This document shows, one piece after another, positions 25,030 through 32,675 of a stretch of DNA of 64,000 nucleotides. The translations under genes and the position numbers were made by a program. How positions within the stretch are numbered: position 1 is the stretch's first letter; each line of letters opens with the position of its first letter. This stretch comes from Paenibacillus flagellatus. Lineage in GTDB: Bacteria; Bacillota; Bacilli; Paenibacillales; NBRC-103111. The notes under the pieces were generated by a model. That model did not search any database and was not told where the DNA came from. It saw nothing but the letters and a program-made list of their open reading frames with translations. The stretch spans positions 310,001-374,000 of the forward strand of contig NZ_QJVJ01000009.1 in NCBI RefSeq assembly GCF_003217775.1, given 5' to 3'.

Positions 25030-25839
25030 TTATTGCCCGATTGCTCTGACATACTCCTCCGGCGATTGGCCGATCAACGCTTTGAAATCTTTTATGAAAT
25101 GAGCTTGGTCGTAGTAGCCCAAATCGGCGGACAGCGCCGTCCAGTCGACGATGCCCCCCTTCTCGATCAGCTCGGCGGCTTCTTGAAGACGGTAGCGCTG
25201 AATCATCCATTTCGGGCTCACGCCGACGTACCGGCTGAATAGACGCTGCATCGTCCTTTTGTTGACGCCGAACCGGTCGACCAAGTCGTCGACCTTGGTC
25301 ATCCCCCGGTCTTCGACGATCGCGTCCGCGATCCGGTTGACGAGATCGACGTGGGCGTCGCGCTCCGGCAGACGCTCGCGGAAAAACCGTTCCGCGCGCT
25401 CGACCATCCGCCGGTCGTCGTCCATCGCCAGCAGCTCTTGCTCCAGCGGCTCGTGATCGATGCCGAACACCTCCCGGAATTCGATCGTGCGGCCGGACAG
25501 CTCGACCAGCGACGACTTCCAGAACGGATAAAAGCCGGCGCAGCGAAACTTGACGCCGAGCACCTTGCCTTTCCCTTGCAGCAGATGGGCGGTCGACGCC
25601 AGCTTCGGGATCCCGTATATCCGGGTAAGGCCGCGCTCGAACACCAGGTTGACGTTCGGGTGGGGGAGCATCAGCTGCTCGTACGGAGGCTGTCCCTGCA
25701 AATCCCATTCGACGACCCAATATCGCTTGATGAAAGGCTGCAGGTCCGGTTCCGGATAGTAGCGCGTCAGACGAAATTTCGACTTCCCCGCTTCCCGGTT
25801 CAAAATGCCTTTGTCGGTATGCTCGCCGGGCGTGAACAT
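25030..25839 (-). CDS. AraC-family transcriptional regulator (DUF6597-type N-terminus)
   Basis: 269 residues; ATG with GGAGGAG 4 nt upstream. The N-terminal sensing part (YYPEPDLQPFIKRYWVVEWD, then LMLPHPNVNLVFE and GVKFRCAGFYPF) is the pattern of AraC regulators with a DUF6597-like domain. The C-terminal 100 residues carry two helix-turn-helix motifs (VDDLVDRFGVNKRTMQRLFS, LGYYDQAHFIKDFKALIG). Targets unknown; the gene stands alone between a terminator and a membrane-protein gene. Confidence 0.88.
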   Translation of the reverse strand: MFTPGEHTDKGILNREAGKSKFRLTRYYPEPDLQPFIKRYWVVEWDLQGQPPYEQLMLPHPNVNLVFERGLTRIYGIPKLASTAHLLQGKGKVLGVKFRCAGFYPFWKSSLVELSGRTIEFREVFGIDHEPLEQELLAMDDDRRMVERAERFFRERLPERDAHVDLVNRIADAIVEDRGMTKVDDLVDRFGVNKRTMQRLFSRYVGVSPKWMIQRYRLQEAAELIEKGGIVDWTALSADLGYYDQAHFIKDFKALIGQSPEEYVRAIGQ

Positions 25840-25950
25840 GGCGCTCCTCCTGACCGATTTCGATTCGTTTCGTTCTACCCTAGAGACTAGCAGGCGAAGA
25901 CGAATTTCGCAACACGCGAATCGATGGGACGGGGGCGGCTTGCTCCCGAT

Positions 25951-26493
25951 CTAGGCCGTTTCCTTGCCCTTGCGCGGCCATAGCGTATAGCTGAAGCTGA
26001 TGAGGAAGTCGATGCCGAGCACGAGCGACCATAGCCGGGCGAGCTTGACCAACGAGTCGGTCCGGTCCGCATCTCCGGTCAACCAGACCATACCGTACAG
26101 GACGGCGCAGCCGATCGCCCACGCCAGCAAATGATGAAGCCAGCCGACCCGTTCGGCGCGCGCATGCTCGCGGCCGTGCTTCGGCTTCTTCGCCGGGGGC
26201 GGTCCGCCGGCGAACCGGTAGGCGAACCGTTCGTCGGCCCACCGGATCATCCGGTGGCCGAACGCGATGGAGACGCCGATATAGATGGCGGCGACGCCGT
26301 GCGCCGTGCCGGCTTCCGCCCCGTTCCGCAAGTCGACGACGGTGGCGGCGAGCAGCGCCAAATCGATGACCGGGGTGCAGAGCAGCAGCAGCGCCCCGGT
26401 CTTTCTCATCTTGAACAAGTAACGGCATGCCAAGCCGGCGACGATGAACAGCCAAAAGGCGATTTCGCAGCCGACGATCAGTGCGGCGATCAT
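25951..26493 (-). CDS. YmcC-like membrane protein
   Basis: 180 residues with about five membrane helices (2-22, 33-50, 66-80, 120-140, 150-170). ATG 26493 follows AAAGGAG. It resembles Bacillus subtilis YmcC, which also sits beside a PksA-type TetR regulator; the same pairing occurs here with the divergent TetR gene. The His/Lys-rich inner loop (PAKKPKHGREHARAERVG) is cytoplasmic by charge. Function unknown; expression is probably controlled by the divergent repressor through the shared palindromes. Confidence 0.75.
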   Translation of the reverse strand: MIAALIVGCEIAFWLFIVAGLACRYLFKMRKTGALLLLCTPVIDLALLAATVVDLRNGAEAGTAHGVAAIYIGVSIAFGHRMIRWADERFAYRFAGGPPPAKKPKHGREHARAERVGWLHHLLAWAIGCAVLYGMVWLTGDADRTDSLVKLARLWSLVLGIDFLISFSYTLWPRKGKETA

Positions 26494-26587
26494 GGAAAGT
26501 CACTCCTTTAAATAATACAACTGTGCTATAAAGTTGTTTTTATTTTAGCACACTTGTAATAAAAAGCAACGATGCTACAATAAAGAC
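26494..26587. promoter_or_regulatory. divergent promoter and operator region (YmcC-like / TetR)
   Basis: Plus strand: TTGTAA (26554-26559), 16-bp spacer, TACAAT (26576-26581), putting the TetR transcript start at or next to its ATG (26588). Minus strand: TTGCTT and TAAAAT boxes 16 bp apart serve the membrane gene. Two dyads overlap these: ACAACT-N9-AGTTGT (26517-26537) and TGTGCTA-N17-TAGCACA (26522-26552), likely repressor sites. Confidence 0.6.
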
Positions 26588-27205
26588 ATGCCCAAAATCG
26601 TAAACCATGACCATCGCAAGGAACTCATCGCGGAAGCGGCTTGGCGCGTCATACGCCGGGAAGGGTTGGAGGCCGTGTCGGTGCGCAATGTCGCGGACGA
26701 AGCGGGGATCTCTCTCGGCTCGCTGCGGCATTATTTCGAGACGCAGTCCGAGCTGCTCGCCTTTGCGATGAGGCTCGTATCGGAGCGGGTAAGCCGGCGC
26801 ATCGGGAAGCTGCCGTTCAGCGGGGACCCCCGACGCGATATCGGGTTGGTGATCGCCGAGATCTTGCCGCTGGACGAAGAGCGACGAGGCGAAGCCGAGG
26901 TGTGGCTCGCTTTCGCGGGGAAGGCGATCGTCGACCCGACGATCCGGGAGCTGAGCCGGGAAGTGCACGGGCAGCTGCACGCAGGGTTCGCCAAGATGCT
27001 GCGAGTGCTCGTCGAGCAAAAGATAGCCCGGGAGGGGCTCGATGCCGAGTACGAGACGAAGCGGCTGCATGCGCTCGTCGACGGGCTCGTCGTCCATCAC
27101 GTTACGTGTCCGGAGTCGGTCGCGGCTGACGAGATGATGCGAATCGTAGAACGCCACGTGGACAGCTTGATCGCCGAGCCTGGGGCGAGTCCGGGCAGGA
27201 GCTAG
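26588..27205 (+). CDS. TetR-family regulator (PksA/BetI-like), apparently leaderless
   Basis: 205 residues. The N-terminus is a TetR helix-turn-helix (MPKIVNHDHRKELIAEAAW, then SVRNVADEAGISLGSLRHYF) and the C-terminal half is BetI-like (WLAFAGKAIVDPTIRELSRE). The ATG has no ribosome site, and a good sigma-A promoter places the transcript start at the ATG itself, so a leaderless message is likely; starts further in would cut the conserved N-terminus. Probably represses itself and the divergent membrane gene. Confidence 0.88.
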   Translation: MPKIVNHDHRKELIAEAAWRVIRREGLEAVSVRNVADEAGISLGSLRHYFETQSELLAFAMRLVSERVSRRIGKLPFSGDPRRDIGLVIAEILPLDEERRGEAEVWLAFAGKAIVDPTIRELSREVHGQLHAGFAKMLRVLVEQKIAREGLDAEYETKRLHALVDGLVVHHVTCPESVAADEMMRIVERHVDSLIAEPGASPGRS

Positions 27206-27206
27206 G

Positions 27207-27234
27207 GAGCCTTTCCGCCGAGGAAGGCTTTTTG
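27207..27234 (+). terminator. intrinsic terminator after the TetR gene
   Basis: Stem AGCCTTtCC / GGAAGGCT with one bulged T, GCCGA loop and a TTTTT tail. Confidence 0.7.
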
Positions 27235-27392
27235 GCGTCTGCAGAATTGGCATAACATTTGGAATATACGCGATGCAAGCGGCCGGAATCGCGATCGGCC
27301 TGATTCCGCTTCTGATCGTCCGCAGCTTGAAGGAGATGAACGGGGCCCGGCATGTTGTAACAGGGGCGACCCCGCACCATTCGGCGAACGGC

Positions 27393-27429
27393 AAAAAACG
27401 TCCGGGGCCGCAAGCCAGGGACGTTTTTT
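27393..27429. terminator. bidirectional intrinsic terminator
   Basis: Stem AAAAAACGTCC / GGACGTTTTTT with a 14-nt loop; the A run and the T run make it work on both strands. It ends the DUF4190 gene on the minus strand. Confidence 0.75.
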
Positions 27430-27455
27430 GCATGGTGCGCCTCCGCCGATGCCGC

Positions 27456-27785
27456 TCAGATCGTGAAGGAATCGGTCGAATAGGTCAGAAAAACAGCCGC
27501 GATAATGACGATGAGGACGATGATGGCGTAAATCGCGGTACCGATAATCCCGCACACGAGACCGGCGATCGCCATGCCCCGGCCTTGCTCTCCGGTTCTC
27601 TTGATTTCCTTGAAGGAAAGCGAAGCGAACACGATGGCGATAATGCCGATGATCAGGCCGATATAGGGCAGGACGATGGAGAGTATTCCCAACACAAGCG
27701 CCGCGATCGATTTGCCGTTCGTCTTCGGCTGCTCGTATCGGGGCGGCTGCGAAAACTCCGACGGGTGAAACGAGGGTGAGTTCAC
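27456..27785 (-). CDS. DUF4190-type small membrane protein
   Basis: 109 residues; GTG 27785 is 11 nt after AAAGGGAGG. An upstream in-frame ATG at 27809 is only a few nt after the expected transcript start (-10 TATAAT at 27823-27828 on the minus strand) and has no ribosome site. A Pro/Gln/Ser-rich N-terminal 30 residues is followed by KSIAALVLGILSIVLPYIGL, a cytoplasmic loop FKEIKRTGEQGRG, and a second membrane part MAIAGLVCGIIGTAIYAI. This is the DUF4190 two-helix pattern. Function unknown. Confidence 0.8.
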   Translation of the reverse strand: MNSPSFHPSEFSQPPRYEQPKTNGKSIAALVLGILSIVLPYIGLIIGIIAIVFASLSFKEIKRTGEQGRGMAIAGLVCGIIGTAIYAIIVLIVIIAAVFLTYSTDSFTI

Positions 27786-28164
27786 GTTCGGACAAGCCTC
27801 CCTTTGCATGCTCAGTGAACCCATTATACCGGGCATCCGCCGTAATTTCTATACAAGATTGGCGCCGAGCGAAGGGGGGACGCACAAAAGGGCGTGCCGA
27901 GCAGGAGGGCCGTTGCGCCTTCGCAGGCGCGGACGAGGGAATCGGGACGTCGTAGTCGCCGTACCGGACGTCCACGTCGTGCTCCCTCCGGTGCCGCCGC
28001 GTGCGGCTTGCGGATAACCGCGATCGGCTCAATTTAGTTAAATATCTAACTATATCACGAAAAAAATAAGCTCCACGTTTCTCCGCATCCCGGACAGGAG
28101 GAGCTGGGAGAAAGCAGCCGGCGTGCGATCATTGGCGGCCGAAAGGCGAAATCGCACATGGCCG
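27786..28164. other. 380-bp gap with an orphan MarR-type operator
   Basis: It contains the DUF4190 promoter (27823-27828), the palindrome at 28035-28052, and, on the minus strand, GGAGGGA (27983-27989) followed 7 nt later by GTG 27975 opening VDVRYGDYDVPIPSSAPA. That frame then loses coding character and overlaps the DUF4190 gene. It may be the stub of a lost MarR-controlled gene. No other feature seen. Confidence 0.4.
28035..28052. promoter_or_regulatory. MarR-type operator, orphan copy
   Basis: TAGTTA-AATATC-TAACTA, differing in one base from the palindrome in front of the MarR gene at 28633-28650. It lies 110 bp beyond the 3' end of that gene and no intact gene starts from it. Confidence 0.65.
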
Positions 28165-28617
28165 TCACTCCGGCTTGGCCTGCAATTTGGCGAGCAGCCG
28201 GTTAAGCTGCTGCAGCTCCGGCTCGCTCAGCGCGGCCATCCGTTCGGCGATGACGGCGCGGTTGCCGGGCAGCAGCTCCCGAAGCAGCCTTTCGCCCTGC
28301 TCGGTAAGCGTAACGGTACGCTTACGCCCGTCCTTCGGGTGGCCCGAGCTGCGAATATACGATTGCCGCTCCAACGGACCAAGCAGGACGCTGATATTCG
28401 CCTTCGTCACTCCGATGCGAGCGGCAAGGTCGGACGGGAGGATGGAGCCGCCGGCTTTGGCGATTTCGACCAAAAGCCGGATGCGGGCTCCGTTCCATCC
28501 TTTGGAATGCCAATATTTCTCCGAGGAGCCGATCAGGAGGGCCGTCGTATCCGCCAAGGCGAAGAACGTTTCCGCTTCGGGCGGGAGCTCCGTTACGTAT
28601 TTCCGAATATCGTCCAT
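28165..28617 (-). CDS. MarR-family transcriptional regulator
   Basis: 150 residues; ATG 28617 is 9 nt after GAGG (a TTG at 28626 is too close). Winged helix-turn-helix of the MarR type: GARIRLLVEIAKAGGSILPS, DLAARIGVTKANISVLLGPL and the wing RSSGHPKDGRKRTVTLTEQG with the conserved D-R-K-R. The perfect 18-bp palindrome upstream of its start is the probable autoregulatory site. Ligand unknown. Confidence 0.9.
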   Translation of the reverse strand: MDDIRKYVTELPPEAETFFALADTTALLIGSSEKYWHSKGWNGARIRLLVEIAKAGGSILPSDLAARIGVTKANISVLLGPLERQSYIRSSGHPKDGRKRTVTLTEQGERLLRELLPGNRAVIAERMAALSEPELQQLNRLLAKLQAKPE

Positions 28618-28632
28618 GCGCTGCAACCTCTA

Positions 28633-28650
28633 TAGTTAAATATTTAACTA
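28633..28650. promoter_or_regulatory. MarR autoregulatory operator
   Basis: Perfect 18-bp palindrome TAGTTAAATATTTAACTA just upstream of the MarR ribosome site. A minus-strand TTGACA at 28678-28683 with a weak TAAGTT -10 would start transcription near the palindrome. Confidence 0.75.
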
Positions 28651-28688
28651 CATTCAACTTATCGCAATGATGCGATGTTGTCAACGCT

Positions 28689-29336
28689 TCAGCCTTCGGT
28701 CGCATGCGTCCAGACGATCGGGCGTTCGGCCGGGACGGTCAACCCGCTCAGCCAGCGTACGGAGCCCTTCGCCGCGTTGTTCAGCACGACGATGCCGGCG
28801 GATGCCAACACCAAACCGATGCCGGATGCGACCCACGAGCGTTGATAGGGGGACAGCGCGGGCAGCAGAATGTCCATGACGACGTCGTCGGCGAAAATGT
28901 CGATCCCATATCGAGCCAGGACGATGTAGACGAGCGGGGACAGCATGACCGCGACGCCCGCCACCGGCAGGACGACGGCTGCGGCGAATTGCAGAACGGC
29001 GATCGGAAGTTTGAGCAGCCAATACAAGAGCGGCGCGTAAAGCCTGCCTTGCGTGAACAGGTCGCGGTAGCGGATCGGCTCGTACGCCGGAATCGGCGAT
29101 TCCGCGCCATCCGGGTCGACGGCCGTCAGTCGCCGCTGCAGGTCGAGATCGAACGCCATGAGCCGGCGGGCGGCGATCAGCGCGCCTTGCAGGATCGGCA
29201 GTCCGATCCAAAGCGGCGTCAGCGCCAGTCCGACGACGGCAAACGTCGTCGAGACGACGAAGGCGATGATGCTGAACGGGAGCGTAATGAAAAGCATATA
29301 CAACGTCTGGCGACCATAGCGGCGCATCGTTTTCAT
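28689..29336 (-). CDS. membrane sensor-domain protein (PF13796-like)
   Basis: 215 residues, about six membrane helices in the putative-sensor pattern: an N-terminal amphipathic stretch, a helix pair (LYMLFITLPFSIIAFVVSTT, VGLALTPLWIGLPILQGALI), a soluble loop with RYRDLFTQGRLYAPLLYWLL, another pair, and a C-terminal WLSGLTVP. This domain usually precedes a histidine kinase; here it stands alone. ATG 29336 is preferred over 29342 because AAGG lies 6 nt before it. Upstream of the MarR gene on the same strand. Confidence 0.75.
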   Translation of the reverse strand: MKTMRRYGRQTLYMLFITLPFSIIAFVVSTTFAVVGLALTPLWIGLPILQGALIAARRLMAFDLDLQRRLTAVDPDGAESPIPAYEPIRYRDLFTQGRLYAPLLYWLLKLPIAVLQFAAAVVLPVAGVAVMLSPLVYIVLARYGIDIFADDVVMDILLPALSPYQRSWVASGIGLVLASAGIVVLNNAAKGSVRWLSGLTVPAERPIVWTHATEG

Positions 29337-29512
29337 GTTCATCCATCCTTGCGGTCATTTTCTTCCATTGTAAAGGAAAGCGCGTGAAGGGAGTACGGAC
29401 CTGCGCTGTGGATGCGGCCCCGACTTTGGTCCGGTCCGGTGAATAAAATCGGATGCTTCAACCATAATAAAACTGGCTGTTTATTCCAAAGCCCTCGAAG
29501 GAGCCGATGAGA

Positions 29513-30166
29513 GTGAAAAACAAACGGTTGCCGGCGTTGCTGTTTGCCTTGGCGCTCGTTTTGAGCGTGACGCCGGCTGAAGGTTTCATGCAAGCGAAGG
29601 TGGACGAGAAAAAAGATTCGACTTGCCTCAGTCCTCGAATGGTGCAGCTCAAAGGCGATATGCAGAAGGCTTGGATCGACCATACGATATGGACGAGAAG
29701 CTATATCGTCAGCGCCATCTCGAATCGTCAAGACCAGAAGGACGTTTTGGACCGGCTTATGCGGAACCAGCAGGACATCGGCAACGTGATCAAGCCTTAT
29801 TACGGGGAAGCCGCCGGCAATCAGCTGGCCGATCTTCTGAGAGAGCATATCGGGATCGCGGGGAAAATTGTAGCGGCCGCCAAGGCGGGCCATCAGGCGG
29901 ATGTGAAGAAGCTGGAGGCGGACTGGCATAGAAACGCCGACGATATCGCCAAATTTTTAAGCGCGGCGAATCCGAACTGGCCGTTTAAAGCGATGCAAGA
30001 CATGCTGTACACGCACCTCCAGTTGATTACGGAAGTCGTCCTGGACTGTCTCAAAGGCGACTGGAAAGCGGATATTGCGGCAACCGACAAAAACGAGATC
30101 CATATGATTCATTTTGCGGATGTCTTGACGGATGGTATTGTCAAACAGTTTCCCGAAAAATTTTAA
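29513..30166 (+). CDS. secreted helical protein of unknown function
   Basis: 217 residues from GTG 29513, which is 9 nt after AAGGAG; ATG 29507 is only 3 nt from it. A Sec signal peptide (KNKRLPALLFALALVLSVTPAEG) is followed by a mostly alpha-helical body of four long helices (VQLKGDMQKAWIDHTIWTRS, DVLDRLMRNQQDIGNVIKPY, NQLADLLREHIGIAGKIVAA, WPFKAMQDMLYTHLQLITEV). Small homologues occur in Bacillus and are sometimes mislabelled. Base composition is lower in GC than the flanks, as for the next gene, hinting at transfer. Function unknown. Confidence 0.75.
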   Translation: MKNKRLPALLFALALVLSVTPAEGFMQAKVDEKKDSTCLSPRMVQLKGDMQKAWIDHTIWTRSYIVSAISNRQDQKDVLDRLMRNQQDIGNVIKPYYGEAAGNQLADLLREHIGIAGKIVAAAKAGHQADVKKLEADWHRNADDIAKFLSAANPNWPFKAMQDMLYTHLQLITEVVLDCLKGDWKADIAATDKNEIHMIHFADVLTDGIVKQFPEKF

Positions 30167-30339
30167 GCGAACGTGACCAAAAAAGGATCGAGGCAAAGCG
30201 GGTCGGCTTTTTGTAATCGCCCATACGGGGGGTTACGGAAAGCTTTTTTTTATCGGTTTCATGGGACTTCAATCGGTACTAATCAAGCGGTTCTAATCAT
30301 ATTCGTATCAATAAACCATTGGAGGGAGTGCAACGTTGG

Positions 30340-31767
30340 TTGATCAAAGCGAAGGTTCGTTTGCGGCCCATTGCGAGCAGGATCAATTTGCCCACCGTTT
30401 TGAAAACGGCGATACTTCCGGGCGACTCCGTTGAACGATTATTTATCGCAACCCAGGCGGGAGAGATTTTTTTCATAGGGAACGGCGCTGTAAGGACGTT
30501 TTTGGATATTCGTTCACGAATTCTAAAGCTGGGTACCTCCAGTAGCGGATATGACGAACGGGGACTGCTGGGGGTAGCCTTTCACCCTCAATTTTATTAC
30601 AACGGTCTGTTTTACCTCCATTATTCGGAAGCGGGGACCCAAGGTCCGGGCGCCCTCCCGGGCGGTTTTGAATCATTTAAGCCGAACCCGTGCGATCCCG
30701 GAACCTTGAACCTGAAGTGGGTCAATAGGGAAGCTCAATATGATCATATCGATACGGTGGAAGAATGGATGCTGCAATCGAATGGACAGCCGCAAAGACG
30801 GCGAACCTTGCTTCGTATAAGAAGGCCGTTTTTAAATCATAACGGTGTAAACAGCTTGAATTTTTCGCCCGAAACGGGAAAGCTCGTTTTGACGACCGGC
30901 GACGGCGGGTCGGGCTACGATCCATTTAACTTAAGCCAGGATGATATGGAAATCGCGGGGAAAATCATCGAAATGGATGTCGGGAAACCTACATTTATCG
31001 AGCATCCGCCCGTCGTGACGCGGTTTACGGAGCTGCCCGCACCCATTCAGGAAACGCTTGCGGTCATGGCCAAAGGAGTTCGCAACATACCGGGCATTTC
31101 CTTTCAGCGGATGTACAACAATCAGTATATCAAATACGCGGGAAATGTCGGACAGGATCTCGTAGAGTCGATTTTTTCATTCATTTCGTACAAACCGATA
31201 CCGGTTACTCGGCTTGTTCAACACTTTTTAATGAAATCCGAACCCGACCGGGAAGGATTCATCAACTTCGGCTGGCGAGGGTGGGAAGGCGCTTTGCCTA
31301 CCTCGGTCATAACGGGCTGCCCGGCAAATCCGGCTTTGGACGAGAAGACCGTTGCTTACTACGATGAAGCGTTACTCACTTCGGCTCGGCGTCTTCAGCC
31401 TCTAGTCAGCTACTTCCATAAGGATCCCCGGCCCGACAAGTTTGGAGCGACGGCGCTGACGGGTGTCCAGCCCTATATGGGAAACGAAATCCCCGGGTTA
31501 ACGGGAAGCGTCGTGTTTACCGATCTGGCCCGGGCTGGACAGTCCCAAACCGGGGCAAGAGGGGTTTTAGCTTATACCCGAGTAAGCGCGGATTGTAAGC
31601 TTCATGATTTTAGCGTCATGGAAACCGATTATCATTTCGGGTCCCGGTCGGCTTATTATGTTAGCTTGGGATCGAATATGGATCAGACGAAATTATATTT
31701 AGGGGTTTATGGATCCATGAATGTGACCGATTGGAACCAAGGTACCGTTTTTGAAATTGTTCCGTAG
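30340..31767 (+). CDS. glucose/sorbosone dehydrogenase-like (PQQ-type) beta-propeller protein
   Basis: About 475 residues; family GSDH/HHIP-like. Motifs: RLFIATQAGEIFFIG, DERGLLGVAFHPQFYYNG, FLNHNGVNSLNFSPETGKL, LTTGDGGSGYDPFNLSQDDM, FGWRGWEGALPTS and the ending YGSMNVTDWNQGTVFEIVP. Soluble GSDHs oxidise sugars with PQQ; no PQQ genes are present, so activity is doubtful. No signal peptide is visible. The start is uncertain: in-frame TTG 30340 lies 13 nt after GGAGGG, while the best-spaced start (TTG 30336) is in another frame, suggesting an N-terminal frameshift. Low-GC compared with neighbours. Confidence 0.78.
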   Translation: MIKAKVRLRPIASRINLPTVLKTAILPGDSVERLFIATQAGEIFFIGNGAVRTFLDIRSRILKLGTSSSGYDERGLLGVAFHPQFYYNGLFYLHYSEAGTQGPGALPGGFESFKPNPCDPGTLNLKWVNREAQYDHIDTVEEWMLQSNGQPQRRRTLLRIRRPFLNHNGVNSLNFSPETGKLVLTTGDGGSGYDPFNLSQDDMEIAGKIIEMDVGKPTFIEHPPVVTRFTELPAPIQETLAVMAKGVRNIPGISFQRMYNNQYIKYAGNVGQDLVESIFSFISYKPIPVTRLVQHFLMKSEPDREGFINFGWRGWEGALPTSVITGCPANPALDEKTVAYYDEALLTSARRLQPLVSYFHKDPRPDKFGATALTGVQPYMGNEIPGLTGSVVFTDLARAGQSQTGARGVLAYTRVSADCKLHDFSVMETDYHFGSRSAYYVSLGSNMDQTKLYLGVYGSMNVTDWNQGTVFEIVP

Positions 31768-31804
31768 CTCCACGGTGCGGCAATGCGCCGAAGCGTTCTC
31801 GGCG

Positions 31805-31835
31805 AGACATCGGGCGGTTTAGCCGGTGTCTTTTC
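31805..31835 (+). terminator. weak intrinsic terminator after the GSDH-like gene
   Basis: Imperfect stem GACAtCGGgC / GCCGGTGTC followed by TTTTCTTGCTTTT. Confidence 0.45.
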
Positions 31836-31901
31836 TTGCTTTTGCGGACTGCCAAGCTTGTGCCTGGAGTGCAGGAGGAAACGTGCGCAACCGACTTTAC
31901 T

Positions 31902-31937
31902 TTGCATTTAACCAAACTTTTTGTATACTAAAGTATA
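31902..31937 (+). promoter_or_regulatory. promoter with overlapping TATACT-AA-AGTATA dyad
   Basis: TTGCAT (31902-31907), 16-bp spacer, TATACT (31924-31929). The -10 is the left arm of a perfect dyad TATACT-AA-AGTATA (31924-31937), so a repressor binding here would block transcription of the FAD oxidoreductase gene. Confidence 0.65.
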
Positions 31938-31979
31938 GAAACAAATTCCACCAATTGATCGATGAAGGAGGACAAGTTC

Positions 31980-32543
31980 ATGTATGACATCGCGATCGTC
32001 GGAGCAGGTCCGGCAGGGGCAAGCGCCGCTCTTTTCGCGGCCAAGGCGGGCAAGAAAGTGGTGGTCGTGGACAGCGACCAAAGCGTAACGAGACGGGCTT
32101 GGATCGAGAACCATTACGGCGTGGCCGAAATTACGGGACCGGATTTGGTCGACATCGGCAAAAAGCAGGCGGCCAAGTTCGGCGCGGAGCTCGTGCAGGG
32201 AAAGGTGACCGGCGTCACGCGAGGGCAGGACGGACTGACGGTGACGACGGAGCAGGCTTCGTACGAGGCGAAGCACGTCATCTTGGCGACCGGCATGTCG
32301 GTTGAGCTGGCCGAAGCGATCGGGGTGGAGACGGTGCCGGGGACGGAGCCGCGCATCAAAGCGATCTTCAAGGTGGACGCGGCCGGGAAAACCGGGGCGG
32401 ACGGCATCTGGGCGGCGGGCACGTGCGCCGGCGTCAGCATGCACACGATCATTACCGCCGGAGACGGCGCGAAGGTGGCGATCAACGTCATCAGCGAGCT
32501 GAACGGCGAGCGGTACGTCGATCACGACGTCTTGAAAGCGTAA
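31980..32543 (+). CDS. single-domain FAD-dependent thioredoxin-reductase-like oxidoreductase
   Basis: 187 residues; ATG 31980 is 9 nt after AAGGAGG (the ATG at 31962 precedes that site). Rossmann FAD motif YDIAIVGAGPAGASAALFA, the VILATGMS strand, and a second FAD motif GIWAAGTCAGVSMHTIITA with G-D-G-A following. It resembles the FAD half of thioredoxin reductase but lacks the whole NAD(P)H domain and any CxxC pair, so the electron donor must be another protein or the role is different. Monocistronic, with its own promoter and terminator. Confidence 0.85.
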   Translation: MYDIAIVGAGPAGASAALFAAKAGKKVVVVDSDQSVTRRAWIENHYGVAEITGPDLVDIGKKQAAKFGAELVQGKVTGVTRGQDGLTVTTEQASYEAKHVILATGMSVELAEAIGVETVPGTEPRIKAIFKVDAAGKTGADGIWAAGTCAGVSMHTIITAGDGAKVAINVISELNGERYVDHDVLKA

Positions 32544-32566
32544 TGGAGTTGGAGTGAAGGCGAAGA

Positions 32567-32602
32567 AACGGCGGGGAGACAGTTCCTCGCCGTTTTTTTT
32601 TT
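32567..32602 (+). terminator. intrinsic terminator after the FAD oxidoreductase
   Basis: Stem AACGGCGgGGA / TTCCTCGCCGTT with one mismatch and an 11-nt T tract. Confidence 0.88.
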
Positions 32603-32675
32603 GCATGCCGGCATTCCGTCGACGGTTCGGCGAAGCCGCGCGCCGCACGGGAGACGGCGGAGGTCGCGCCCGACG

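Noticed and set aside
27273-27430. Hydrophobic peptide frame (MQAAGIAIGLIPLLIVRSL) after the TetR terminator
   Set aside because: Looks like a membrane helix, but there is no ribosome site and the frame then runs through a terminator; at most a remnant.
30167-30260. Hairpin near 30178-30212 as terminator of the secreted protein gene
   Set aside because: The stem is short with wobble pairs, and pairing is ambiguous.
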